Part shown: positions 35,876 to 43,432 of the stretch, piece after piece | Layout of the letters: every line of letters begins with the position of its first letter | How positions within the stretch are numbered: the first letter of the stretch is position 1 | From: Bryobacterales bacterium | GTDB taxonomy: Bacteria > Acidobacteriota > Terriglobia > Bryobacterales > Bryobacteraceae | Length of the DNA stretch: 43,523 bases | Direction of reading: 5' to 3' | NCBI GenBank assembly: GCA_003135055.1 | Contig: PLDF01000211.1 | Location: 19,495-63,017 of the forward strand | Position numbers and translations under genes: made by a program | Notes under the pieces: model-generated | The model's input: only the letters and a program-made list of their open reading frames with translations | Told to the model about the DNA's origin: nothing | Database searches by the model: none

Positions 35876-36315
35876 GTGATTTCTCGGCGACCACCGCCTT
35901 TCGTCTGGTCAGGCGGCTGGCGATGGGACAAGGGAGCACTGCGATGTATCTCCTCGTTTATGAAGAAGGGGCGCAGTCCTCCATCGAAGCCGACCTGAGT
36001 GCCGAGGTCGAAGTGCAACTGTCGAGTTCCTTGCCAATGGGACGCGTTTCGGAAATGCTTGACCACGGAGAAGCCTTGGGGTTGGCAGACGCGGGATCAA
36101 TACGTGTGCTACGGATTGACCGTTGGTCGCCAGAACTTGTGGTGCTGCTGGACACTCATGTAATTCGCCTGGAACAAACTGGTGCGCAGTTTCTATTTCT
36201 TGCGACTCCGGCCCTCGCCGAGCAATTGCTCGTCGAGGCGCCGAACTTCCGCAATCGCCTTACTGAGGTCCTCCGGATTGTCCCGGACGACCCTTCGGCA
36301 GGCGGTCCGCATTGA
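35872..36315 (+). CDS. Hypothetical protein, second gene of the ATPase cassette
   Basis: 147 residues, starting in the ATGA overlap with the ATPase gene (35872-35875). Mixed alpha/beta with a GQGSTAM string near residue 20, which is not a true P-loop. The second half reads LVVLLDTHVIRLEQTGAQFLFLATPALAEQLL, with AEQLLVEAPNFRNRLTEVL near the end. I recognise no family. The tight coupling says it acts with the ATPase. The stop TGA (36313-36315) is followed in the same frame by open sequence leading into the third gene. Confidence 0.7.
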   Translation: MSDFSATTAFRLVRRLAMGQGSTAMYLLVYEEGAQSSIEADLSAEVEVQLSSSLPMGRVSEMLDHGEALGLADAGSIRVLRIDRWSPELVVLLDTHVIRLEQTGAQFLFLATPALAEQLLVEAPNFRNRLTEVLRIVPDDPSAGGPH

Positions 36316-36339
36316 GTTGAGGAGGCTGAGTTACAAGCG

Positions 36340-36816
36340 TTGGCCCGAGACCGGGAGGACGCCTATCAGTCGAGTCTATCGCTGATGATACTCGAACATC
36401 CTAGCAAGCTCCGTCTTCAGCTCCGTCACTATTTGGCGGAACAGACTAACCACGGTAAACTCAAGCGGACGTATGATGAGCCCCGGCTAGAGACCCACGT
36501 GGGAGGACTCCAGGAATTGGTGTGCGAAGAAGTCGAATTTCAGTCCGAGTCCCGACTTAGCTTCAATATCCTGATGGAAGAGGAACATACGGGCTGGTTT
36601 GTGAAGCGGTTCAATTTTGACTTACACCTTGAGAGACGAAGTATCAACATGATTCGAATCGAGCTAAAGCAAAAAATGGGGCGCGATCCTCTGCGAGTTC
36701 CTCGATGCCATTTCCACATTGGTGACAGTAAGGCCCACATACCCTTTCCGATTATGAATCCACGGCTGATGCTTCATCTCATCTGCGAGCATATCGAAGT
36801 TGACCTTGGACTATAG
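36340..36816 (+). CDS. Hypothetical protein, third gene of the ATPase cassette
   Basis: 158 residues from a TTG at 36340; ATG at 36385 is the alternative. AGGAGG (36320-36325) is a good Shine-Dalgarno sequence, but 14 bases from the TTG, so the true start is uncertain. The frame is the same as the previous gene, separated only by its TGA. Features: charged helix LRLQLRHYLAEQTNHGKLKRTYDE, beta-rich centre (SESRLSFNILMEEEHTGWFV; FNFDLHLERRSINMIRIEL), and the notable CHFHIGDSKAHIPFPIMNPR near the end, which could bind metal or be a catalytic His cluster. No family is recognised. Possible effector of the cassette (inference). Confidence 0.65.
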   Translation: MARDREDAYQSSLSLMILEHPSKLRLQLRHYLAEQTNHGKLKRTYDEPRLETHVGGLQELVCEEVEFQSESRLSFNILMEEEHTGWFVKRFNFDLHLERRSINMIRIELKQKMGRDPLRVPRCHFHIGDSKAHIPFPIMNPRLMLHLICEHIEVDLGL

Positions 36817-37140
36817 GGCCGCCAAACAAGGTGACGCGAACACAACCCGCTAATCCGCCCTCAGCGCCACCAGCGGATACACCCGGCCGCGCCCCGGTTT
36901 TCGGGAGACCGGCCGATGTCGCAATGACCGGCTTGACCGGGAGTCACGGACCCGGTCGAGGTTGATCTCCAGGGAGAACATCGCTTTGAGCCTCGGCGTG
37001 TTGTCAGTGAATGCAAAGAAGCCCCGAGAGAAGGTCTGCCGTCGCTCAAGGACAACCCAGCGGTGAATGGTCAAAGGGGAAATCGGACGCTCCGGCAGCT
37101 ACGATTCCTCAATAGCAGTACAATAGCCGGGGTAGGAGCC
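36817..37140. other. Junction region with an ADOP permease 3'-end remnant
   Basis: About 320 bases without an intact gene. 36850-36900, read on the minus strand, encodes GRVYPLVALRAD and a stop, matching the usual ending of ADOP/MacB permeases. The rest is non-coding as far as I can see. TACAAT occurs just upstream of the UPF0175 gene (near 37119-37124). Confidence 0.5.
36849..36885 (-). pseudogene. ADOP permease C-terminal remnant, copy A
   Basis: 37 bases encoding VYPLVALRAD-stop on the minus strand. 36849-36885 is matched by 37917-37955 in the same orientation, and the pair flanks the UPF0175/PIN genes. No other part of a permease is recognisable upstream, so only the gene end remains. 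Confidence 0.5.
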
Positions 37141-37422
37141 GTGAACGTGAAGCTGGAAATCGAAGTCGATCTTCCGCGCGAGATCCTGGATCAGATCCCA
37201 TCCGCGGAACTCGGCAAGCTCTGTGAGACAGAGATCGTATTGCGCCTTTATAGCGAGCGGAAGTTAGCGGCTGCCGAGGCCGCCCGTCTGCTTGGCCTGA
37301 CCCGTATTCGGTTCCTCGACCTGTTAAGAGAACGCGGCGTAGGTTTTCTGGTCGACCTCGACGACGAGGACTTTCGCCAGTTGGACGCCTTAAATGAGCG
37401 CTATGCTCCCAAGGCAAGCTAA
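37141..37422 (+). CDS. UPF0175 family antitoxin
   Basis: 93 residues from the GTG at 37141; the next in-frame GTG (37147) has GGAG at a better 8-base distance and may be the true start. LEIEVDLPREILDQIP, LCETEIVLRLYSERKLAAAEAARLLGLTRIRFLDLLRERGV and VDLDDEDFRQLDAL show the UPF0175 pattern of a helix-turn-helix antitoxin that partners a DUF3368 PIN toxin. Such a toxin gene follows 5 bases downstream but is frameshifted. Confidence 0.88.
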   Translation: MNVKLEIEVDLPREILDQIPSAELGKLCETEIVLRLYSERKLAAAEAARLLGLTRIRFLDLLRERGVGFLVDLDDEDFRQLDALNERYAPKAS

Positions 37423-37427
37423 GCCGG

Positions 37428-37912
37428 ATGGCGGTTGTTGCAGACAGCTCTCCGCCGATCTACCTTTCGGCGCTATCCGACTTCCACTTCCTGAAAGAGC
37501 TGTTTGGGTCGGTCCTCATCCCGCCCGCCGTATATCGGGAAGTGGTCGAACAGGGGCACGGGTTTCCGGTCAAGGGCGCGGTTGAGGCGGCGCTTGGGGA
37601 CTGGCTCAGTGTCCGGACCATTCATGACCTGAGACTAGTCACCGAGGAAGGCTTGACGCAGGTGAATCAGAGGCTATTGTCCTGGCGCAGGAGTGTCATG
37701 CGGAGAGGCTGCTCCTCGACGATCGGCGCGGCGTCAGCTACGCTCGCGGCGCCGGGATTGCAGTCACCCGAACGCCTATTATTTACGGCGAAGCCAAGCT
37801 GCGTGGTTGGATACCGAACGTCCGGGGGAAACTGGATGCTTTACGGAAGCTTGGCTTCCGGCTGAAGGACCCGGATTACCGGTTGGTGCTGTTTAAGGTC
37901 GGCGAATTGTAA
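37428..37912 (+). pseudogene. DUF3368 PIN-domain toxin, frameshifted
   Basis: The first part (37428 to about 37650) reads VVADSSPPIYLSALSDFHFL and LIPPAVYREVVEQG, the PIN opening with the first catalytic Asp. The family's next block LDAGESEAIVLAQE, then LLLDDRRGVSYARGAGIAV and AKLRGWIPNVRGKLDALRKLGF, are in another frame that ends with TAA at 37910-37912. Joining them requires a net one-base loss near 37640-37652. The uninterrupted frame alone gives a toxin-like N-terminus with a nonsense C-terminus. The toxin is probably dead while its antitoxin remains. Confidence 0.82.
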
Positions 37913-37916
37913 GACG

Positions 37917-37955
37917 GCTAATCCGCTCTCTCACCGCCGCCAGCGGATACACCCG
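37917..37955 (-). pseudogene. ADOP permease C-terminal remnant, copy B
   Basis: On the minus strand it encodes TRVYPLAAVRE, the same ending as copy A with a 2-base insertion that shifts the last codons. With copy A it forms direct repeats about 1,070 bases apart around the toxin-antitoxin pair. It joins directly to the coxL fragment. Confidence 0.5.
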
Positions 37956-37971
37956 CGTCGCCCGCCTCGCC

Positions 37972-38286
37972 GGTGGCCGGCGCGGCGCTTTCGAAGCGCT
38001 GCAGACGTTGAAGGCCAAGGTGCGCAAATTCGGCGCCATGCTGCTCGACGCGGCCTCCGTCACACTCGCAGGCGGCGAATGCGTCGACGATGCGACGGGC
38101 AAATCGGTGAAGTTCACGGAAATCGCAGCCGCCGCATATCACGCTAAGAAGCTGCCGCCGAATACGGAGCCCGGCTCGGTGGCGACGCATTTCTGGGAGC
38201 CGCCCGACTTCACCTTCCCCTTCGGTTCGCACATCGTGGTATCGGAGGTGGATCGCGAAACCGGCGCAATCGAAATCCGCCGCTAT
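37972..38286 (+). pseudogene. Fragment of a second coxL gene
   Basis: Aligns with coxL from about 32567 to 32881, with about twenty mismatches over some 290 bases by eye, mostly silent, and a 1-base deletion near its left end. The encoded text (KAKVRKFGAMLLDAASVTL; PNTEPGSVATHFWEPPDFTF; VVSEVDRETG-IEIRRY) keeps the protein sequence. Similarity stops abruptly after CGCTAT at 38286. The silent pattern suggests it comes from a recently functional paralogue rather than from direct decay of the neighbouring gene. Confidence 0.88.
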
Positions 38287-38452
38287 AATCATGCCCGAAG
38301 GCTCGCTCGAACCTTTCGCATACAGTGCTCCGGACACTCGACGCCAAGACTCCCGCTAGTACCCATTAATGCGCCATAACATTAACGCCGGTTCACACTC
38401 CGCAACTTAGCCGCCCCCTGTCGCGTTCCTAACAGGCAGGAGGACCGTTGTT

Positions 38453-38749
38453 ATGAAACTGAATTTGCCGGCCGCCATGCTGGTATTGGCGGGAACGATT
38501 TTGACGGGCTGCGCGGGAGGCGCCTACGTAGTGGCCGCCGGACCGCCGCCGCCGCGATATGGAGTCATGGGCTACGCGCCGGGACCGGGCTTTGTCTGGG
38601 CCGAAGGGTTCTACGACCAGCGCGGATCGGCGTGGGTTTGGGTTCCCGGAGCCTGGCGGCGTCCGCCGCGTCCCGGAGTGATGTGGGTTGCCCCGGCCTG
38701 GCGTCAGGAAGGCCGCGCTTGGCGATTCCATCGTGGATACTGGCGATAG
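38453..38749 (+). CDS. Small lipoprotein of the YXWGXW-like repeat type
   Basis: 98 residues. Signal with lipobox: MKLNLPAAMLVLAGTILTGC. The mature part is rich in Gly, Pro, Trp and Tyr, with repeats of the kind PGFVWAEGFYD, GSAWVWVPGAWRRP, GVMWVAPAWRQEGRAW and FHRGYWR, as in the BBL/YXWGXW repeat proteins of the cell envelope. An AGGAGG 9 bases before the ATG (38438-38443) sets the start. Function unknown; stands alone. Confidence 0.88.
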   Translation: MKLNLPAAMLVLAGTILTGCAGGAYVVAAGPPPPRYGVMGYAPGPGFVWAEGFYDQRGSAWVWVPGAWRRPPRPGVMWVAPAWRQEGRAWRFHRGYWR

Positions 38750-38854
38750 AGAGATTGGAATGCGCAACGCTCCGCGGGAGTGCGGACACCGTACGTTGAG
38801 AATGGCGCGCTTCCGGCGGCTGGCGGGCGAAGCTCCAGCCAGCCGGAGTCAGCG

Positions 38855-39046
38855 ATGCCCGGAGCGGCGATAAAGGACAAGACGAGGCGGGGTGAGACGA
38901 TTAACTTGCGCGTCAGCCAGAGACAAAAGATCGTGATCGACCGCGCGGCAGCGGCTCTCGGCAGGAACCGATCGGATTTCATGCTGGATGCGGCCAGCCG
39001 GGAAGCTGAATCGGTGCTCCTGGACCGGCGGTACTTCGCCTGCTGA
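38855..39046 (+). CDS. Truncated DUF1778/TacA-like antitoxin
   Basis: 63 residues from the ATG at 38855; the frame opens 25 codons earlier without protein-like content. TINLRVSQRQKIVIDRAAAALG and RSDFMLDAASREAESVLLDRRYFA match the ribbon-helix-helix part of DUF1778 antitoxins. Family members run on another 25-30 residues that bind the GNAT toxin. Here a TGA follows RRYFAC, and no GNAT acetyltransferase gene follows. It can probably bind DNA but not a toxin. Confidence 0.75.
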   Translation: MPGAAIKDKTRRGETINLRVSQRQKIVIDRAAAALGRNRSDFMLDAASREAESVLLDRRYFAC

Positions 39047-39355
39047 GGCCGTCAAAAGCTAAAATAAAAGCAAGTCTCAGAGGGCGCCAACGCTGTCTCG
39101 CCGGACGGCCGCGTCCCGGTTCCTCCGCTATCCCCCTGGCATTCTCGATTTGGCGGCCGGACGCATCACAAGACTTCCGGCCGATAACGTGAGCGACTAT
39201 CACAGTGTTACCGATCACAACGGTCAGTTCTGCCACCACTCATCCCGGCGCCACACACACTCGTGTGAACGCGTCTTTAACCGGCCCGCGAAGCAGCGTC
39301 CCCCAGCCCGCACGGGCCGCGCCCCCCGCGCGCCACAAGAGACACAGTGAAGAGC
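39047..39355. other. Intergenic region without recognised features
   Basis: About 310 bases between the DUF1778 gene and the M14 peptidase gene. The start is AT-rich (AAAAGCTAAAATAAAAGC near 39055-39072), which could be a promoter or a weak terminator tail. The remainder is GC-rich, with no gene, clear hairpin or repeat that I can support. Confidence 0.4.
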
Positions 39356-39375
39356 TAAACTGAATGACGACTCCC
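39356..39375 (+). promoter_or_regulatory. Candidate leaderless promoter that selects the second ATG
   Basis: TAAACT at 39356-39361 is 14 bases before the ATG at 39376 but only 2 bases before the ATG at 39364. The transcript would start after the first ATG, which supports 39376 as the true start. Confidence 0.4.
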
Positions 39376-42282
39376 ATGCGTACAAAGAAACTCAAATTAG
39401 TAGCCTTCCCCTTGCTGGCGCTTATTCTGGCCGTCTACCCGGCCTTTGCCCAGAAGACCATCACTCCGCCAAAGATCGGCGAGTATACGGCGGGGGACGA
39501 CTACTTCCTCGCCAACTATACGCAGTTACTCGACTACTGGAACAAGGTGGCCAAGGAGTCCGATCGCATCAAGCTGCAGGATATTGGCAAGACCGCCGAG
39601 GGTCGCCCTATCGTCATGGCCATTATTACTTCGCCGGCCAACCATAAGAAGCTCGCCCGCTACAAAGAGATCTCCCAACGCCTCGGGCGCGCCGAGGGCC
39701 TGAACGACGACCAGGCGCATCAGTTGGCGGCCGAGGGCAAGGCGGTGGTCTGGATCGACGGCGGCCTCCACGCCAACGAATCCGTGAATGCCCAAGCTCT
39801 CTTCATCGAAACCTACGACTTCCTGAGCCGCAGCGACCCGGAGATGCTACGCATCCTCAACGACGATATCCTGCTGCTGGTCCCGATCAACCCCGACGGC
39901 ATGGAGTTGGTCTCCAACTGGTACATGCGCAACTTCGATCCCAAAGAGCGCAGTATGAACGGGCTTCCACGCCTCTACCAGAAGTACGTGGGACACGACG
40001 ACAATCGAGACTCCTACATCGCCAACCAACCCGAGACTGAAGCCGTGAACCGCCAGATGTACGTCGAGTGGATTCCGCAGATCATGTATAACCAGCATCA
40101 GACCGGCCCGGCGGGGTCGGTACTCTTCTTCTCGCCGTTCCGCGATCCGTTCAACTACAATCAGGACCCGCTGGTTCCTGTCGGCATCGACCTGGTTTCG
40201 GCCGCCGTGCATGAAAGGTTTCTGGCCGAAGGCAAGCCCGGCGCCGTGATGCGCAGCAACGCGCCGTATTCCACCTGGTTCAACGGCGGCGACCGCACCA
40301 CCACCGGATTCCATAACCAGATCGGTCTGCTGTCGGAGATCATCGGCAGTCCGTCGCCCATTAGCATCCCGCTGGTGGCTTCGAAGCTATTGCCAAACGG
40401 CGACCAGCCGGACCCCATCGGTCCCAGGCAGGAGTGGCATCAGCGCCAGAGTATCGACTACCTGATCACCAGCGACCGCGCCATCCTCGATATCGCCTCC
40501 AAGTTCCGCGAAGATTTTCTCTTCCGCATCTACCGCGCCGGGAAGAATTCCATCGAGCGCGGCAATGAGGATTATTGGACGCTGACCCCGAAGCGCATCG
40601 CCGCGCTGGAGGCGGCTTACGCCAAGGATACCGGCGGTGGAGGCCGCGCGGAGCGGGCGCCCGGCGTGGAAGCCGAGGGAGGCGCCGGCGGCGGCCGTGG
40701 CATCCCGCTCAAGTATTGGGAGCAGTTGCACACGCCGGAAATGCGCGACCCGCGGGGTTATATCATCCCCTCGGATCAGGCGGATTTTTTGACCGCAACC
40801 AAGTTTGTCAACGCTCTGATGAAGGCCGGCGTAGTGATACATCGCGCCACTCGCGATTTCGAAGTGGCGGGAAAGAAGTACCCGGCCGGCTCCTATGTAG
40901 TCAAGGCTGCGCAGGCCTTCCGGCCGCATTTGCGCGATATGCTCGAGCCGCAGGACCACCCCAACGATTTCCTATATCCCGGCGGCCCGCCGCGTCCGCC
41001 CTACGATATCACCGGGTATACTCTCGCGTTCCAGATGGGTGTGCAGTTCGACCGCATTCTGGACGGATTTGACGGGCCCTTCGAAAAAATCGACGGTTTG
41101 CTCAAACCGCCGGCTGGCCATGTGTCGCAAACTACGGGAACTGCCGGCTACCTGCTGAGTCATCAGGTGAACGACGCGTTTACCGGCACGACGCAGTTGC
41201 TCGCGGCCGGTGAAGAAGTCTACTGGCTCAAGCAACCGCTCACTGCCAACAATAAGACCTACCCAGCCGGCACGATCTACATTCCCGCCAAAGCGTCGAC
41301 AGCCGCTTTGCTGGAAAAACTGGCGAAAGAGTTAGGCTTGAATTTCGAGGCAGCCGCGGCCAAGCCGCAAGGCGAAGCGCTGAAACTGCGCCCCGTGCGC
41401 GTGGGCCTTTGGGACCGCTACGGCGGCTCGCAGGATTCCGGCCAGATCCGCTGGATGTTCGAGCAGGCGTTCCCCACGCCTTATGAGTTGGTGTACGCCC
41501 CAACGCTCGATGCCGGGGACCTGAAGAGCAAGTTTGACGTGCTGATCTTCCCGGGAGATGCGCTGCCCGGAGGCGAAGGCGGCGGACGCGGCGGACGCGG
41601 TGGAGCGGGACGTGGCGGCGCCGCTACGGCCGCCGCTGGCGCTGCTCCCGCCACCGCAGGAGGCCGGGGAGCGCGTGGAGGACGTGGCGGCCGTGGAGGT
41701 GCGGCAGCCGGCGCGCCCGATGAATACAGGAACCAGATCGGCAGCGTCTCGGCGGCTACAACCGGGCCGCAACTGCATCGCTTCGTCGAAGAGGGCGGAA
41801 CACTGCTGGCCATCGGCGGTTCGACCGGCTTCGACCACTACTTCGGACTGCCACTGAGCAACGCTCTAATCGACGCGTCCGCGGACGGCGAGGGCGGGCG
41901 GCTCCCCACGACCAAGTTCTACATCCCGGGATCGGTGCTGCAGGCGAGCGTGGATAACACTTTACCGATCGCTTATGGTTTGCCCGACAAAGTAGACGTA
42001 TTCTACATGAACAACCCGGCTTTCCATCTGCTGCCCGGAGCCGGCGAAAAGGGAACGCGGCCCATCGCGTGGTTTGGCGCCGCGGAGCCGCTTCGGAGTG
42101 GTTGGGCTTGGGGGCAGCACTACCTGAATGGGGCCGTGGGGGCGGTGGAAGGCGATGTAGGAAAAGGTAAGGTCTATCTGTTTGGCCCCGAGATCGCCTT
42201 CCGCGCGCAGCCGCACGGCACTTTTAAGTTCCTCTTCAATGCCATTTACCTGGCTGGAGCGACGCCAGTGACGCTGCCGTAA
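39376..42282 (+). CDS. Secreted M14-family zinc metallopeptidase with Gly/Arg-rich insert
   Basis: 968 residues from 39376, which puts the signal peptide (MRTKKLKLVAFPLLALILAV, then AFAQ) at the very start; the ATG at 39364 adds MTTP. The M14 carboxypeptidase motifs are GGLHANES (zinc His and Glu), PINPDGME, and NQHQTG (third zinc His). Residues about 310-700 and 800-965 look like further beta-rich domains, including a glutamine-amidotransferase-like piece (FDVLIFPGDALPGG). Between them is a low-complexity stretch of Gly, Arg and Ala (about 735-778, nucleotides 41566-41715). Probably an exported peptidase for protein or peptidoglycan peptide scavenging (inference). It stands alone. Confidence 0.9.
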   Translation: MRTKKLKLVAFPLLALILAVYPAFAQKTITPPKIGEYTAGDDYFLANYTQLLDYWNKVAKESDRIKLQDIGKTAEGRPIVMAIITSPANHKKLARYKEISQRLGRAEGLNDDQAHQLAAEGKAVVWIDGGLHANESVNAQALFIETYDFLSRSDPEMLRILNDDILLLVPINPDGMELVSNWYMRNFDPKERSMNGLPRLYQKYVGHDDNRDSYIANQPETEAVNRQMYVEWIPQIMYNQHQTGPAGSVLFFSPFRDPFNYNQDPLVPVGIDLVSAAVHERFLAEGKPGAVMRSNAPYSTWFNGGDRTTTGFHNQIGLLSEIIGSPSPISIPLVASKLLPNGDQPDPIGPRQEWHQRQSIDYLITSDRAILDIASKFREDFLFRIYRAGKNSIERGNEDYWTLTPKRIAALEAAYAKDTGGGGRAERAPGVEAEGGAGGGRGIPLKYWEQLHTPEMRDPRGYIIPSDQADFLTATKFVNALMKAGVVIHRATRDFEVAGKKYPAGSYVVKAAQAFRPHLRDMLEPQDHPNDFLYPGGPPRPPYDITGYTLAFQMGVQFDRILDGFDGPFEKIDGLLKPPAGHVSQTTGTAGYLLSHQVNDAFTGTTQLLAAGEEVYWLKQPLTANNKTYPAGTIYIPAKASTAALLEKLAKELGLNFEAAAAKPQGEALKLRPVRVGLWDRYGGSQDSGQIRWMFEQAFPTPYELVYAPTLDAGDLKSKFDVLIFPGDALPGGEGGGRGGRGGAGRGGAATAAAGAAPATAGGRGARGGRGGRGGAAAGAPDEYRNQIGSVSAATTGPQLHRFVEEGGTLLAIGGSTGFDHYFGLPLSNALIDASADGEGGRLPTTKFYIPGSVLQASVDNTLPIAYGLPDKVDVFYMNNPAFHLLPGAGEKGTRPIAWFGAAEPLRSGWAWGQHYLNGAVGAVEGDVGKGKVYLFGPEIAFRAQPHGTFKFLFNAIYLAGATPVTLP
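41566..41715. repeat. Low-complexity Gly/Arg/Ala-coding tract
   Basis: Imperfect repeats of GGCGGACGCGGC/GGACGTGGCGGC encode GGRGGRGGAGRGG and GGRGARGGRGGRGG around an Ala-rich centre. The tract is in frame and splits two folded parts of the M14 peptidase. Confidence 0.85.
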
Positions 42283-42784
42283 GCAGCGGGGGCTTGGCGA
42301 AACTCGATAAGTGGCTGGAGTAATCGGTCTGAAGAGACGCCTGAAGACGGAAGCCTGAAGACAGATTCAAGCTCAAGACTCGCTGGGAAATCCGGAACAA
42401 CATTGACTGGCCACAGTTACTAACAGAGCCGCGACCGTCAGGGAGCGGTCATACTAACCGGCCTTTTCCGAAAATAAGCCCGCAAATGTAGTATGTGCAT
42501 GCGCTTGGCGTCCATCCTGTTATTCGTGGCGATAGCCGGTGAGCGGTCGGGATTCTTCGCCGCGCATCAGAGATTTTGTCGGCGTTATCGATGCACGAAA
42601 GCAGGAGGCCGAGCAGGTGAACCAAGCCGCCCGGCAAAACATGGCCTTCTTCAGGATTATGCAAATAGGGCTGACTATTTTATGCCGCGACCGAAGCTCG
42701 CAACCCGGCGCTGAGCCCGCCCCCATTCCACGCCAGGCGATCATACAGGCGATCATAAGGTATGGGCTTCTTTCCCCACGTGCT
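42283..42784. other. Intergenic region with a palindrome-element remnant
   Basis: About 500 bases. 42426-42452 (GAGCCGCGACCGTCAGGGAG) is a partial copy of the dispersed element seen at 2210, 5229 and 19863. A short tandem CCTGAAGAC occurs near 42340-42365. A frame open from 42539 leads into alkB, but it carries no recognisable protein, and alkB starts well without it. A small stretch near 42590-42680 (RKQEAEQVNQAARQN) looks helical and could be a gene scrap. Confidence 0.5.
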
Positions 42785-43432
42785 ATGACTCCTCTATTCG
42801 ACGACGATCCATTGCCGCCCTCCTGCGAGCGGCTCGAAGAAGGCGCCGTCCTGTTGCGCGGCTTCGCCGCTGCGCAAGCGCCGGCGCTGGTCGAAGAAGT
42901 GGCGCGAATCGCGCAGGCCGCGCCGTTCCGTCACCTGGTCACGCCCGGCGGTTACACCATGTCGGTCGCGATGACCAACTGCGGCCGCGTGGGTTGGGTT
43001 TCCGACCGCACCGGCTACCGCTACGACCCCGCCGACCCAGCCACAGGATCTCCCTGGCCTGCGATGCCCGAGTCGTTCCTGAACCTCGCCGCAAGTGCCG
43101 CCGCCGAGGCCGGGTTCGCCCGCTACGATCCCGACGCATGTCTGATCAACCGATACATCGCAGGCTCCAAACTGGGCCTCCATCAGGATCGCGATGAGAA
43201 GGACGCCTGGGCTCCGATAGTCTCCGTCTCGCTCGGCCTGCCCGCCGTGTTCCTGTGGGGCGGCAAGCGCCGCTCCGAGCCGGTGCGCCGCCTGCGCGTC
43301 GAAAGCGGCGACATCGCGGTGTGGGGCGGTCCCGCGCGCTTCGTCTACCACGGCGTCGCTCCGCTAAAGGACGGATTGCATGCGCTGACCGGGGCCGCTC
43401 GCATCAATCTGACGTTCCGAAAGGTGTTCTGA
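42785..43432 (+). CDS. alkB: DNA oxidative demethylase AlkB
   Basis: 215 residues, the same size as E. coli AlkB (216). VTPGGYTMSVAMTNCGRVGWV is the nearly invariant N-terminal block. Iron ligands are H133 and D135 in LHQDRDE and H189 in VYHGVAPL; the 2-oxoglutarate Arg pair follows in LTGAARINLTFRKVF. It repairs 1-methyladenine and 3-methylcytosine using Fe(II), O2 and 2-oxoglutarate. The start at 42785 matches E. coli AlkB alignment; the 82 extra upstream codons are rejected. No ada gene is adjacent. Confidence 0.97.
   Translation: MTPLFDDDPLPPSCERLEEGAVLLRGFAAAQAPALVEEVARIAQAAPFRHLVTPGGYTMSVAMTNCGRVGWVSDRTGYRYDPADPATGSPWPAMPESFLNLAASAAAEAGFARYDPDACLINRYIAGSKLGLHQDRDEKDAWAPIVSVSLGLPAVFLWGGKRRSEPVRRLRVESGDIAVWGGPARFVYHGVAPLKDGLHALTGAARINLTFRKVF

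Noticed and set aside
42539..42784. Longer N-terminus for AlkB
   Set aside because: Alignment with E. coli AlkB begins at 42785, and the iron ligands are then shifted by only two positions.
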